DNA of 64,000 nt from Cercospora beticola. Taxonomy: Eukaryota; Ascomycota; Dothideomycetes; Mycosphaerellales; Mycosphaerellaceae. The translations under genes were made by a program, and so were the position numbers. Positions 22,207 through 31,426 of the stretch are shown piece after piece. Where the stretch lies: the NCBI RefSeq assembly GCF_033473495.1, contig NC_088942.1:2232001-2296000 (forward strand). The letters run 5' to 3'. Each line of letters begins with the position of its first letter. Position 1 is the first letter of the stretch. The notes beneath the pieces were generated by a model. It was given only the letters and a program-made list of their open reading frames with translations. It had not been told where the DNA came from and ran no database searches.

Positions 22207-23361
22207 CTAGGCAAAGTGAATGTTCTCGCTGTTAAACCCGTAAAGCAAGCGCAGGAAGTCGCCCTCGTCGCACATGCGAGCACGCTTGTCCGCAAGGTCG
22301 TTATCTTCCAGCACCTTTTTCACCTTGCTGCGAACCAACTCAGCAACTTTGCCCTTCTTTTTGCGGTTGGGATTCTCCGCTGTCTTCTTTGATCTCCGAT
22401 CCATCTCTTCTTTGAAGAAGTCCGGCACATCTTCGTCATCGTCCACCTCCATGAGCCCATCCATCTCTTCATCTTCCTCAGCACCGCCATCCATGTCCAT
22501 ATCTTCCGCACCATCGACTGGCCCATCTTCCAGCTCGATGCCATTCTGTGAGCAGAATGTGCGGTAGTTTGACGTAAGCATTTCCATGACACTCGTGGTT
22601 CCCAGAAATCCACTTCGCAGCACCTTGTTCTTCCTCACGAAGCAAATGCGCAGCAGGCCATCCCACTCGTCGTAGCTGATTTGCGGCCTCGGGTTCTTTG
22701 GCGATATCCTCACGACATTCGACTCGACCTGAGGCGGTGGATTGAAGTTGTTCCTCCCTACCTTCATGACATGATCTACTTTCGACCACATTTGGCAGTT
22801 CACTGACAGCCTGCTGTATAGCTTATCACCGGGTTTCGCGAACAGACGCATAGCGAATTCGCGCTGAAACATGAGCACGCAACTCCTCGGACTCGGACTC
22901 GTGGCTAAGAGTTTGAATGTGAGCGGAGAAGAAATCTGGTAGGGCGTGTTCGATATGCAGACGTCGAAGTACGGCAACTCCGGCATCTTGATCACATCTC
23001 CCAATATGAGTTCGAGTTTCTTCGCAGCTGGTGTCCCTTGAAATCGCTTGGTCAATTCTGCAGCCATGCGAGGATCTTGCTCCACCGCAATCACTTTCTT
23101 CGCCTTCTCCAGGATTCGTGTTGTCAAATTGCCTGTTCCCGGACCGACTTCCAGCACGATATCAGACTGTTTCACATCGGCCTTGTCGACGATCGCCTGC
23201 GCGACACCCGGGTTCTTCAGAATATGTTGACCGATGTCTGTGTTCATCTTGAAGATGTTGTTCGCTGTTGCGGAGGACTTTGCCTTGCGCGCGGCCGCGC
23301 CAGCATACGGATCGGGTTTCGAGACGCCATTGACGCTGCCTTTGCGCGCGGATTTGGGCAT
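22207..23361 (-). CDS. DIM1: 18S rRNA (adenine-N6,N6)-dimethyltransferase Dim1
   Basis: Dimethylates two adjacent adenosines in the 3'-terminal loop of 18S rRNA and is needed for pre-rRNA cleavage in small-subunit assembly; nucleolar and cytoplasmic. Single exon, 384 residues. After a basic N-terminus comes [23 protein letters not shown]-binding motif I is [12 protein letters not shown], and the acidic residue binding the ribose is in [10 protein letters not shown]. The adenine-methylase motif IV is [35 protein letters not shown] and [18 protein letters not shown] are family-specific. A very acidic insert ([20 protein letters not shown]) sits before the C-terminal basic segment and the end [15 protein letters not shown]; yeast Dim1 is shorter (about 318 residues), and the insert is common in filamentous fungi. 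Confidence 0.96.
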   Translation of the reverse strand: MPKSARKGSVNGVSKPDPYAGAAARKAKSSATANNIFKMNTDIGQHILKNPGVAQAIVDKADVKQSDIVLEVGPGTGNLTTRILEKAKKVIAVEQDPRMAAELTKRFQGTPAAKKLELILGDVIKMPELPYFDVCISNTPYQISSPLTFKLLATSPSPRSCVLMFQREFAMRLFAKPGDKLYSRLSVNCQMWSKVDHVMKVGRNNFNPPPQVESNVVRISPKNPRPQISYDEWDGLLRICFVRKNKVLRSGFLGTTSVMEMLTSNYRTFCSQNGIELEDGPVDGAEDMDMDGGAEEDEEMDGLMEVDDDEDVPDFFKEEMDRRSKKTAENPNRKKKGKVAELVRSKVKKVLEDNDLADKRARMCDEGDFLRLLYGFNSENIHFA

Positions 23362-24005
23362 TGTGGCGGTGGTGGTGGAGATCCGTGTGGGAGGTGATAG
23401 CGGTGTTGGAGTCTAACATTTTCGATATCGATACGGCAGCTGTGACCCTGGTTTTGTGCCGCGAGCCGAGCCGGCAACTCAAAAAGCTCCGTCCTCCGAC
23501 CCTGGTATCACGTCGTTTCCTTCCGGACTTCCTCTTTGCTGCGACAATCATACATTCGGAGCTGCTCGTTGTTGCGGTCGACGGTGACAAGTCCCTTGCT
23601 GAGCAACGCCAACCATCACATGAGACGCAGCTCGTCACTTACGTTGTCGCAAACGTGCCAGTTGATTACGATACGTCAACGCCTCCGCACTGCGTCTCTG
23701 CAGCGCAGTTTCGCCGAGATGTTTTTGGAAACTGTACGGACGTGCACCGCCAGAATCTTCGAAGCAGACAATCGATAACTGCGCACTAGCAGGGCTTCTG
23801 CCGTTGCTGACAATCATGATTCGCCATCGACAATGGCTGAGGCGGATGCCTCCACTGTCTAAACTGAGGCCAGGCGTCACTGCAGAAAGGTAGGAAACTG
23901 CCTCGTGGTCGTGACTGCTGACGACGTCTCCGGCGATTTCTACTAAAGCGCACTCTTCTACTTGTCCTCCACTCAATTGACATCCAATTCAGCTGACTGA
24001 GCAGC
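23362..24005. other. Divergent spacer between DIM1 and a membrane-protein gene
   Basis: Shared 5' flank of 644 bp. I looked for PAC (GCGATGAG) and RRPE boxes expected near ribosome-biogenesis genes and saw no exact match. Nothing else recognised. Confidence 0.45.
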
Positions 24006-24833
24006 ATGATCAACACAACCTGGACCGCCCCCTCCCTCTGGACGCTGTCCTGCATCATCCTGGTCGTCTATGTCCTCGCCCTGTTTCCAATCGCATACAT
24101 ATTCTACAAGCATAAGAAACGCGGCCTTCAAGCTTGGATCCACCTCACCATATTTGTTCTTCTTCAACTCGCCGGCTATGGAATCATAGCAGGCGTCGGG
24201 CAAGCGACTGCTCCGCCGTTTTTCGCCCCAGTTCTGGCGTCTATCGCACTGTCACCGCTCATGGTTGGCACAGCAGCAGTGCTCCACGAATGGTTCACCA
24301 CTACGCGAGTTGCCAATGTCGAGAAGAACCAGACGACGGCGCAATGGTTGCTGAACGCATTCCACCTCATCGGGATATTTGCACTGGGTCAAATCCTAGC
24401 TGGCGAGCTTCTGCTGGGCCAAGGAGGTGCTCCTGCCTTCGCTCGGCCTCTTCTCCAATCCGGGGCTTTCCTACTCTCAGTGCTGTTCCTGACACTCTGC
24501 TTTGCGACTTTTGGACTTTGGTGGCATCACTCAAAAGGAAGCTCCTCGTCGCTGATCTGGTCTGTCCTTCTTGTTCTACCTTTCCTCGGGCTACGCTACG
24601 TCTACGAAGTCGTCACGGCTTGGGATGATGCCCCGGACCTTGATCAGATCTTCGGCAGCCTGACCTATCGAGCGGCATTGCAGGTCGTACCACAGACTGT
24701 TGCACTTCTGATTCTGATCGTGGGCGCTGTGATGGCACGAAATGTCAATGAGGATACTCGACTTGGTCAACACGAGCCGATTGGAGAGCCTCTGGATCAT
24801 GCTGGGAGTGCGGAGCAAGACAACAAAGGCTGA
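24006..24833 (+). CDS. Seven-transmembrane fungal protein (DUF7702-like)
   Basis: Integral membrane protein of unknown function, single exon, 275 residues. Seven hydrophobic helices are visible, among them LSCIILVVYVLALFPIAYIF, HLTIFVLLQLAGYGIIAGVG, FHLIGIFALGQILAGELLL, GAFLLSVLFLTLCFATFGLW and VPQTVALLILIVGAVMA. Charged loops include FYKHKKRGLQAW after helix 1 and RYVYEVVTAWDDAPDLDQIF before the last helix. The layout matches an uncharacterised family (I believe DUF7702) frequent in Pezizomycotina and distantly similar to RTA1-like proteins. The cytosolic tail is short and polar. The start is the first ATG after stops in this frame. Confidence 0.75.
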   Translation: MINTTWTAPSLWTLSCIILVVYVLALFPIAYIFYKHKKRGLQAWIHLTIFVLLQLAGYGIIAGVGQATAPPFFAPVLASIALSPLMVGTAAVLHEWFTTTRVANVEKNQTTAQWLLNAFHLIGIFALGQILAGELLLGQGGAPAFARPLLQSGAFLLSVLFLTLCFATFGLWWHHSKGSSSSLIWSVLLVLPFLGLRYVYEVVTAWDDAPDLDQIFGSLTYRAALQVVPQTVALLILIVGAVMARNVNEDTRLGQHEPIGEPLDHAGSAEQDNKG

Positions 24834-25466
24834 ACAGAGCTGTTCTTCGAAGAATGCCCCTCGCAACACATCCATCATACGTTAGCGCGCTGAACCACAC
24901 TGCGCCATGAGAATGTGCCTTGAAACGGACCAGAGTTCTCTTCAGAAATGGCTTCGAACCTGTCTGTCATGCGTGACATCGAACGGAAACTTGAGATTTG
25001 CGATGAACGGAGCCGCACAGTAGAGATATCTACGCAGCCTAGCTACCGGAATGCATTTCAAACCAATCAATCATTACACGAACTGAATGAATATGGGATC
25101 CCATGCGACTAGCCTCGAACTGGTTGCCGATATACGCTACAGAGGTGATAGAACCCTCTGGCAGCGTTGTTATCGAGGCACAAACAGCGTGCGCCATGAC
25201 AGCAAGCTGCAGGTGCAAGAATTGTTGTCCAGTTTGCGATGAATTCAGGCACCACTGGGATTTCACAATCAGTCTCACGAGTCCAATGGCTTAATCCTTG
25301 ACAAACAGAGAAGGGACACAGAACCAGAAACTTATAGAGAAACAGTAGTATCAAAATGGCAATGGCCCACGATTCTCGATGTTTCAAATCACTACTCAAG
25401 TGCAAAGTCTGACCGCTTTGCTCCCTCTACTCATCTCTTCGCACCCATCTCCTTTGGATCTTGAAA
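24834..25466. other. Convergent intergenic spacer
   Basis: 3' flanks of two convergent genes; no gene or repeat recognised. Confidence 0.5.
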
Positions 25467-26667
25467 TCACTCTCCAGTCGCATAAACCAGTTTCTTCCCA
25501 CTCACCCTACCTTGCCTCAACTCCTCTACCCCATGCAACACACCCTCCAACCCCTTTCCACCCAAATTCTTCTCCTGCGGATGCGGCACCAACTTCCCCT
25601 CCTTCAACAACCCCTCCGTCAACTCACAAAACTTCTTCGAAAACTCAAAATCCTCCGGCTTCGCAGCAAACGAATGCCCCATTTTCTCAAACGCTTCTCC
25701 CACAACAGTATAACCCAACGTATGCTTATTCTCCACATCTTCTCTCGAATGTTGAGCTCGAAGGAGATAAGAGATTGCTCCACCTTTAGCGGAAGAAATA
25801 CTTTCTTCGCAGATTTGAGGGGAATTATTTTCGGAAATGCAGTCGAGGACTATTTGAAGAGAGTCGTTTGTGTATTGACGGATTTTTGCCGCGCATTCGG
25901 GATCTTTGTATGAGAAGACTTCTTCTGCTCCGAGAGATTTTAGGAGGGAGAAGTTTTGGGGTGAAGATGTTGCTATTACGCGTGCGCCGGAGAGGTTGGC
26001 GTATTGGATTGCTAGTGTTCCTGTTGCGGTGCTGGCTCCGTAGATTAAAACGAACGTTCCTGCGAAACTTTCCTTTTTGTCCGAGGTGTCGTTGGGTAAG
26101 GGGAGACCGAGGGATTGGTACAGGGCTTGACCGCAAGTTATGACTCCTGCTCCGAGAGTTGCGGCTTCGAAGGAAGACATGGAATCTGGAGGGGAGATTC
26201 CTAGGTCGCCTTTTACCATGGCGTATTCGGCGAAGGCTCCGTCTTCGTGTTGGGAGGTGTTGCCGCCGTGGACGAAGGTTGCGATGCGGGAGTTTTTGGT
26301 CCAGGGTTTTGTTACTTTGGGGCCGATTTCGATGATGGTGCCGCCTGGAAGGTTGAAATCAATTAACCACTGGTCTTCAGAATGAGATAGGAGGTCGATG
26401 GTGGAGAGAGCGTACATAAATCAACACCAACAGTCTCTCCTCCTTTGCCGATTTTGTAGATGTGTTTCCTGTTCGAGATCATGAGCCTCCACGTGTCGAT
26501 ATTTCCTGCAATATCTCCTACCAATCTGTTGGATTCAATGCTACGGCTTCGACTTTGACGAGCATGTAGTCATCCCTCAGCTTTGGCAGAGGCACTTCTC
26601 GAATCTCAGCAGTATTCTTCTCCGTGATCTTGATCGCCTTCATCGTGCTTGGGAGTGAGCTAGCCAT
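25467..26667 (-). CDS. Zinc-type (MDR) alcohol dehydrogenase / enoyl-reductase-like protein, ToxD type
   Basis: NADPH-dependent medium-chain oxidoreductase of the fungal ToxD/trans-enoyl-reductase-like group; substrate unknown. Three exons: 26667-26522, 26468-26416 and 26344-25467, with introns of 53 and 71 bp, giving 358 residues. The joins restore LNPTDWKHI and VGVDLCGTIIEIGPKV, both expected in the GroES-like fold. The cofactor motif is LIYGASTATGTLAIQYA, followed by ARVIATSSPQNFSLLKSLGA. HGGNTSQHEDGAFAEY is conserved. Catalytic-zinc ligands typical of true alcohol dehydrogenases are absent, as usual in this group. The start at 26667 (MASSLPSTMKAI) is the first ATG of the frame; MKAI at 26643 is possible. 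Coding-strand composition switches at about 25795. There is no polyketide synthase nearby, so a cluster role is not supported. Confidence 0.85.
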
Positions 26668-27545
26668 CTTGAAAATGAAGTTTCGAAGCTGCTTCAGTGT
26701 GAGCCGTCTGGACTTCAATTAGTGTGGCAAATTATGAAGTTTCAACTTCTAGAACGATGTGGTCGAAATAGTCAACTTGGAAGAGAACTCAATGTTCCAG
26801 ACAGAAACATGAACCACAGACGATCTGTCAATCTGAAATATCCGTTACATCATGATGGAGATCCTTTGCTTACAAACTTTCGCCCACATGCTCAGTTTAC
26901 TGATCCTGCAGCGGGGCTATTCGTGCTTGGTGCTTGGTGCGAAACAATTTTTGTGCTGCGAGCACGCGGGGTACATCTGAGCAGGAATCCAGAATATGAC
27001 GTGTGGTTCCATTGAATGCGAGAATTCGGTCTCGGAACAACTATTCGTTAGGGCACACAAGGAGAGACGAATGAAGAGGTACTATGGAGGCAGGGCTCTG
27101 TTTCACCAATGTGAAGCTCTGATGTTCGACAGTCGAGCGCAGCTGGGAAGGTTGGCAGATGGATGTGAACTACCCTCTGGTTCCTGCCATGCTCTTGCTG
27201 AAATCTTGAGATTGGGTGCGATACATCGTGGCTGATAGCCGCGGAACGCAATCTGTCACCGGGCTGGTTGATCGTAGAGTGGATGTAGCACATCCACTCC
27301 ATCGTCGCCACAGTCTTGTGCTCTCCGTGATGTTGTGCCAAATATGGAGCAGTACGACAGCATATTTCTGTCGCAATATGAGGTTGATTTTGTGTTCATA
27401 ACAAGCGCCTATCATATCGTTCGTAAACTTCTGTACAAGGTATTGTGCCACCCAAGACCATATCATGGTATCTTTCACGCATCTTGCAAAATCCAGTTTC
27501 CTTTCCCACAATCTGCACCTCGCGACAATTCTTCTCCTCCATCTA
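26668..27545. other. Intergenic spacer
   Basis: About 0.9 kb between two minus-strand genes. Nothing recognised. Confidence 0.5.
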
Positions 27546-28478
27546 TTACCTCACAACCGGGGGAGGGCCCTTCGGTGGCTCGTACACGCCCGCCTCTTGA
27601 TTCCTGTATCCGCCGTACGTCGAAGACGGCTGCTGCAGCTCCACATCGTTGCCGTATGGTCCATTGTGGTTTTGCTGTCCGTATTGGCTGTTGTTCGGCG
27701 GAGGCGTGTACGCAGGCGGAGGGTTGTTGCTGTTGTTGTAGTATGGTTGTGAGTTTCCGTAGTATGGCTGTGCATTCTGGTAGTATGGCTGCTGATTCGT
27801 GTACTGCGCAGGCGCATGCCCAGGCGGTGTTCGTCCTAGCGCCCAGCCCGTTCCTCTGTACGGATTATGGCCCAGCTTGCGACGGCGACGGGCGGAGATG
27901 CAGCTGCGACGGATGTCAGCTTATGGTCGCAAAGCGGCCAAGTTTGCGATGTTGGCTTACCTAAATGCGAAGAACAGCAGGAAAGCGGCGACAATAATGA
28001 GGGCGAGGACGAGCCATCGCACCCAGCTGTCCCAGGCGCTGTCGTAGCATCGAACGCTGCCAAACGCGTTAACGTAGCAGCTTGACATGCTGGTCAGCAG
28101 TGGCTCTCAAGCTCAGGCGTGGCTGTGGTTGCTGTGCGGAACAGGGACCGGGGCAGAGCTGGAGGACAGCAGACAGAGATGCCCAGGTGTATGTGAATAG
28201 TGACAAGAACGCCAGCAAGAGGGGGAGGCGTGCAGTTATGTTGCTGTAGATGCTTGGATGGACTGATGCCGCGCACTCGCGTGGAATGGTCGCGAAGGAC
28301 CACCAAACGAAAGGCGCAGCAACGCTCCGGCCCACCAGGATCAGGCGCGACAAGCCATCGGCCAAGACTTCGTTCGGGCTCTGGGCGGGTCGGGTGATGG
28401 GGAAGGCAGTACTCACTCGTCGTCTAGCTCGCGGGCGTTGTTGTTGTCCTGTCGACTCGTGAGACGTGGAAGGTCCAT
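27546..28478 (-). CDS. RCR-family protein (chitin synthesis regulation, Congo red resistance)
   Basis: Single-pass membrane protein of the Rcr1/Rcr2-like family, which affects chitin deposition and plasma-membrane protein sorting. Proposed exons: 28478-28417, 28080-27961 and 27903-27546, giving 179 residues. The second intron (57 bp) is secure: it joins the membrane helix (LVLALIIVAAFLLFFAF) to SCISARRRRKLGHNPYRGTG, the family signature. The first intron (336 bp) is longer than usual here; it has GTGAGT and a CTGAC branch site 14 bases before an AAG acceptor. If it is wrong, translation could start at 28088 (MSSCYVNAFG), giving 161 residues. The cysteine pair CYVNAFGSVRC precedes the helix. 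The tail has three QPYY repeats and a PPPAY motif, the type that binds Rsp5-like ubiquitin ligases. Confidence 0.75.
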
Positions 28479-29606
28479 ACTGGCGATATGCTGTGGAGGA
28501 AGAATGTCAGAGTGTAGAGATCAAGGTCAGCAGCAGAGAACTAGAGGGCATATATGACGCGGCGTCTCGCTGCCCATCATGCTCGTTGCCATCGTCAGCC
28601 GATGTGTGGCTCAGCCAAAACGTGACCCTTGGCTGACTGTCTGCGCGGCTTTTTGCACGACGGCGGCGCGGAATGCGCTGGAATGCCTCTGTTTTCGCGC
28701 TTGCGTCCGCGACTGCATGTGTATGAGTACGATGTTGTTGTTTGGTGATGCTGCTGGCAATTTCACCGCGCTGCTGCTGGTGACGCTGGCTTGGCCCGGC
28801 TTCGTGAGTTCCAGCGCACCTGCCGCGGCTCGCGGCAAGCTAGACGTAGCTTCCGTTTCTGCTCACCCTGGCATCCTGGCGCTTTCATGCACGATGCGTT
28901 GTCAATGAGAGGGCTAGGGAGAACTATTTGACTGCCAACCACGAACCCTCTCGTTTGTGCGCACAATTTCTCTGCTCGACCTTTTCCTCGCTGTCCTCGT
29001 GCCTGCCATTTGCCGCCGACAAAGAGCTACCCGCGACGCCTCGCCTGGATGCAGGGATGCCATGAGCTATCCGCCAAACTTCTGCACGGGTCACAAGAAA
29101 TTCTGCTGCGATTCGAGACGAACAGAAGAGCTGTGGGAACTGTAGAGGACCGATACATGGAGCTTCGACCGATTCGACTGCATACCTATGCTATCTCAGT
29201 CCCGCCCACGGAAGTCTCTCGGCCGTCTCGCATGCCTCATTCATCACATGATATCGAACACCAAATCTCCAAACCACCCGTCCATCCTTCGAAGTCGCAA
29301 CATCTCGCCCCTTCCGCAGTTTTGAATGGATGAACCAAACGAAAGTCCCTATCCCGTCCCACCAAAACAAATGAGATACAATGAGTTCAGGATGCAACAT
29401 TTTGCTTCAAAAGTGCCATTGCTGGCTCGCAGCTTCGCGCCGCTATCCCTATGCCTTCTATGCCGACAAGATAAATGATCCAGATTAAGAAACAGCTACT
29501 CGTGTCGTCACCGTCGTCGTCGATGGAGCCATGATCTTCGTGGGGTCTTCGTATGGATCGCGGCCGTAACGTTTCGTGGGTCAAACGTAATCAGTAACAA
29601 CAACCA
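28479..29606. other. Intergenic spacer
   Basis: About 1.1 kb. A plus-strand ATG frame of 109 codons at 28579 is cysteine-rich but has no convincing signal peptide or family match, so no gene is called. Confidence 0.4.
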
Positions 29607-30626
29607 TCACTTCTGCGCTCGCGCAATGAGCCATTGCAGAACCGCATCCAGATTGGTCTCTTCCTTTGCGCTGATGCCGTAACAGCTAACTTCACGGTGC
29701 GTGACAGACTTTAGATTCAATGCTGCGATCAGCTCGTCCACCGTCGCGTGTCCAGAGAGGTCCGATTTATTCCCAAGCACGAGCAGAGGAATGCCTTCCA
29801 TGGCCGGCTTGTCCAGTAGTATGTGGAGTTCCTCTTTGGCTACCGGGAGAGCTTCCTTATCGGCGGAGTCGACGATGAATCTGCGATACACGTTCAGTCC
29901 TTCCCGACGATGCGCGCCTTCGGACGACTTACACGATGGCGTTTACCCCGCGACAGTACCGCTCCCACATCGAACGAAATCGAGGCTGCCCGCCGAGATC
30001 CCAACTGCGTTCCGTCAGCATCTCTCGCCCATTGCCACCACAACGCGCGCAAGTTGCCGACCAAGCCACCATCGAAAGCAAGACGCGCACACATACCACT
30101 TCAGGGTGACATGGCCCTTCTGCACCCGCTTCATGTTGAATCCCACAGTTGGAATGGAGCTGTGCCACCGTATCAGCATCACATGCGCCTCCATCGACAC
30201 ATAGATCTCGGCACAACCCCTGCCCTGTCGCACAGGATCACATACTCTATCGTGAACTCGCCGCCCTGTGCCACCGCGTCAGCCATTAGCAGCGCACTCG
30301 AAACACGAGCAGTTCAGGAGCGCTCACCGCCAGGACTCGCAGCAATGATGTTTTGCCGGCGTTCTGGAGCCCGATCATGGTGATGTCCATTTCCGTGGCC
30401 CTGGAGCGAGTAAGCGATTCATGTCAGCTTGCGCCCAGTGGTAGGATGCGGTGGTGGCGATGTCGTTGGTGTTGTCGTGATATCGGGGGCGGTGTAGTTC
30501 AGGCTGCAAGGCGCCAACTCCAACAACACAACGACGACACAGCGGGGCGGGTCAGTGGGGAGGGGGGCCAGCGTACCAGAACAGACTGAGCAGCCAATCA
30601 TAGATGCGCCGGAAGATGCCCACCAT
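29607..30626 (-). CDS. ARL8: ARL8-type small GTPase
   Basis: Arf-like GTPase; animal Arl8 controls lysosome positioning and fusion, and the fungal orthologue is expected on the vacuole or endosomes. Six exons: 30626-30577, 30400-30328, 30265-30246, 30159-30097, 30004-29933 and 29880-29607, with introns of 176, 62, 86, 92 and 52 bp. Together they give 183 residues, the family length (~186). Exon 3 is only 20 nt. The spliced N-terminus [17 protein letters not shown] is the Arl8-type amphipathic helix. G1 is [10 protein letters not shown]2 lies in [13 protein letters not shown]3 is [20 protein letters not shown]4 is NKSD and G5 is near SAKEETN. No Gly-2 myristoylation site is present, as in Arl8. 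All five joins keep frame and restore family sequence. It diverges from the RPA135 gene. Confidence 0.93.
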
Positions 30627-31426
30627 ACTGGGCACGTCTTCGGGTGATTTTCGACTTTGGCGCAGAGTGGAAATTCTGGCGCTCGCCTTTTAGGGTCCGG
30701 TGCGGAAGTTGAGCCAGTGAAGGAGTGGAAGGGCGGCAGGGCGATCGCGAGACAAGGAACCGTTGTCTTGAGTGGATGAGAAAGAATTCGAAGAGCGGGG
30801 TGGAACGGGCCACGAGGACACTAGGAGGTAAATCGGAAGGTTAAGGAAGAAGGACCGTCGTGGTGGATGGACGTCTTGGTGATGCTTTCGACACCAGCGG
30901 CGGCGTGGGGACGAGGGGGCAGTGGGAGTATGAACGAGCAGTAGGAACGATGATGGCGGCGCGCCGTCTCTGCGTGTGCGTAGTATAGTAGTCAGGTGCA
31001 GATGGGGGACTCGCGGGCGGGCTGTCCTGCAGAGCTGCACGAGCTTGGATGCCTGGCGGCCAAAGATGCACGCTGCAGTGGAACGGTAGTTAGGTCTGCC
31101 GGCCGTTAGCTGGTCGTAGTTCTGCTCGTCTGCGCTCGCAAGCAAGCACGCACACACGCCCACCTCATCGCACAGCCCACTTTGTTCTCCCACTTCGAGG
31201 TGTCGCCGCGCTGAGATGCGCTATCGCCGGCTAGGCAAGAGCCGACCCGTCATCCCGCGCCCCCGGCGTTCGGCTAAAGTGAGCTTTTCGTCAAAAGTTC
31301 TCGAGCTTCGTGCTGGGTTCCATCTTTGCATTCGCGACGACGGAGTTGGAGGCGTTCTGCGTGGGTTGACTGCCTGATCGAAGCCACATGTGATCATTCC
31401 ACGCTGCCTCTTCTCCCCGCGCAATC
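30627..31426. other. Divergent spacer between ARL8 and RPA135
   Basis: 800 bp of shared 5' flank with no gene. A PAC-like box (31165-31172) is annotated separately. Confidence 0.5.
31165..31172 (-). promoter_or_regulatory. PAC-like box CTCATCGC
   Basis: The exact reverse complement of GCGATGAG, the polymerase A and C (PAC) element found upstream of RNA polymerase I/III and ribosome-biogenesis genes in yeasts and other fungi. It lies about 255 bp upstream of the start of the RNA polymerase I second-largest-subunit gene. An eight-base match could be chance; the gene identity makes it worth noting. Confidence 0.45.

Noticed and set aside
1..27000. Secondary-metabolite cluster, given two flavin monooxygenases, a ToxD-like reductase and an acyltransferase
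   Set aside because: No polyketide synthase, NRPS, terpene synthase, prenyltransferase or pathway regulator is present. The genes are separated by housekeeping genes such as DIM1.
28069..28416. 115-codon minus-strand ORF inside the first RCR intron
   Set aside because: The splice model explains the region, and its sequence matches no family.
28579..28908. Cysteine-containing 109-codon plus-strand ORF
   Set aside because: Has an ATG but no convincing signal peptide, domain or conserved cysteine spacing; it lies in the 5' flank of the RCR gene.
30690..31193. 167-codon minus-strand ORF between ARL8 and RPA135
   Set aside because: Pro/Ser/Arg-rich chance frame in the divergent promoter; ARL8 starts downstream of it in another phase.
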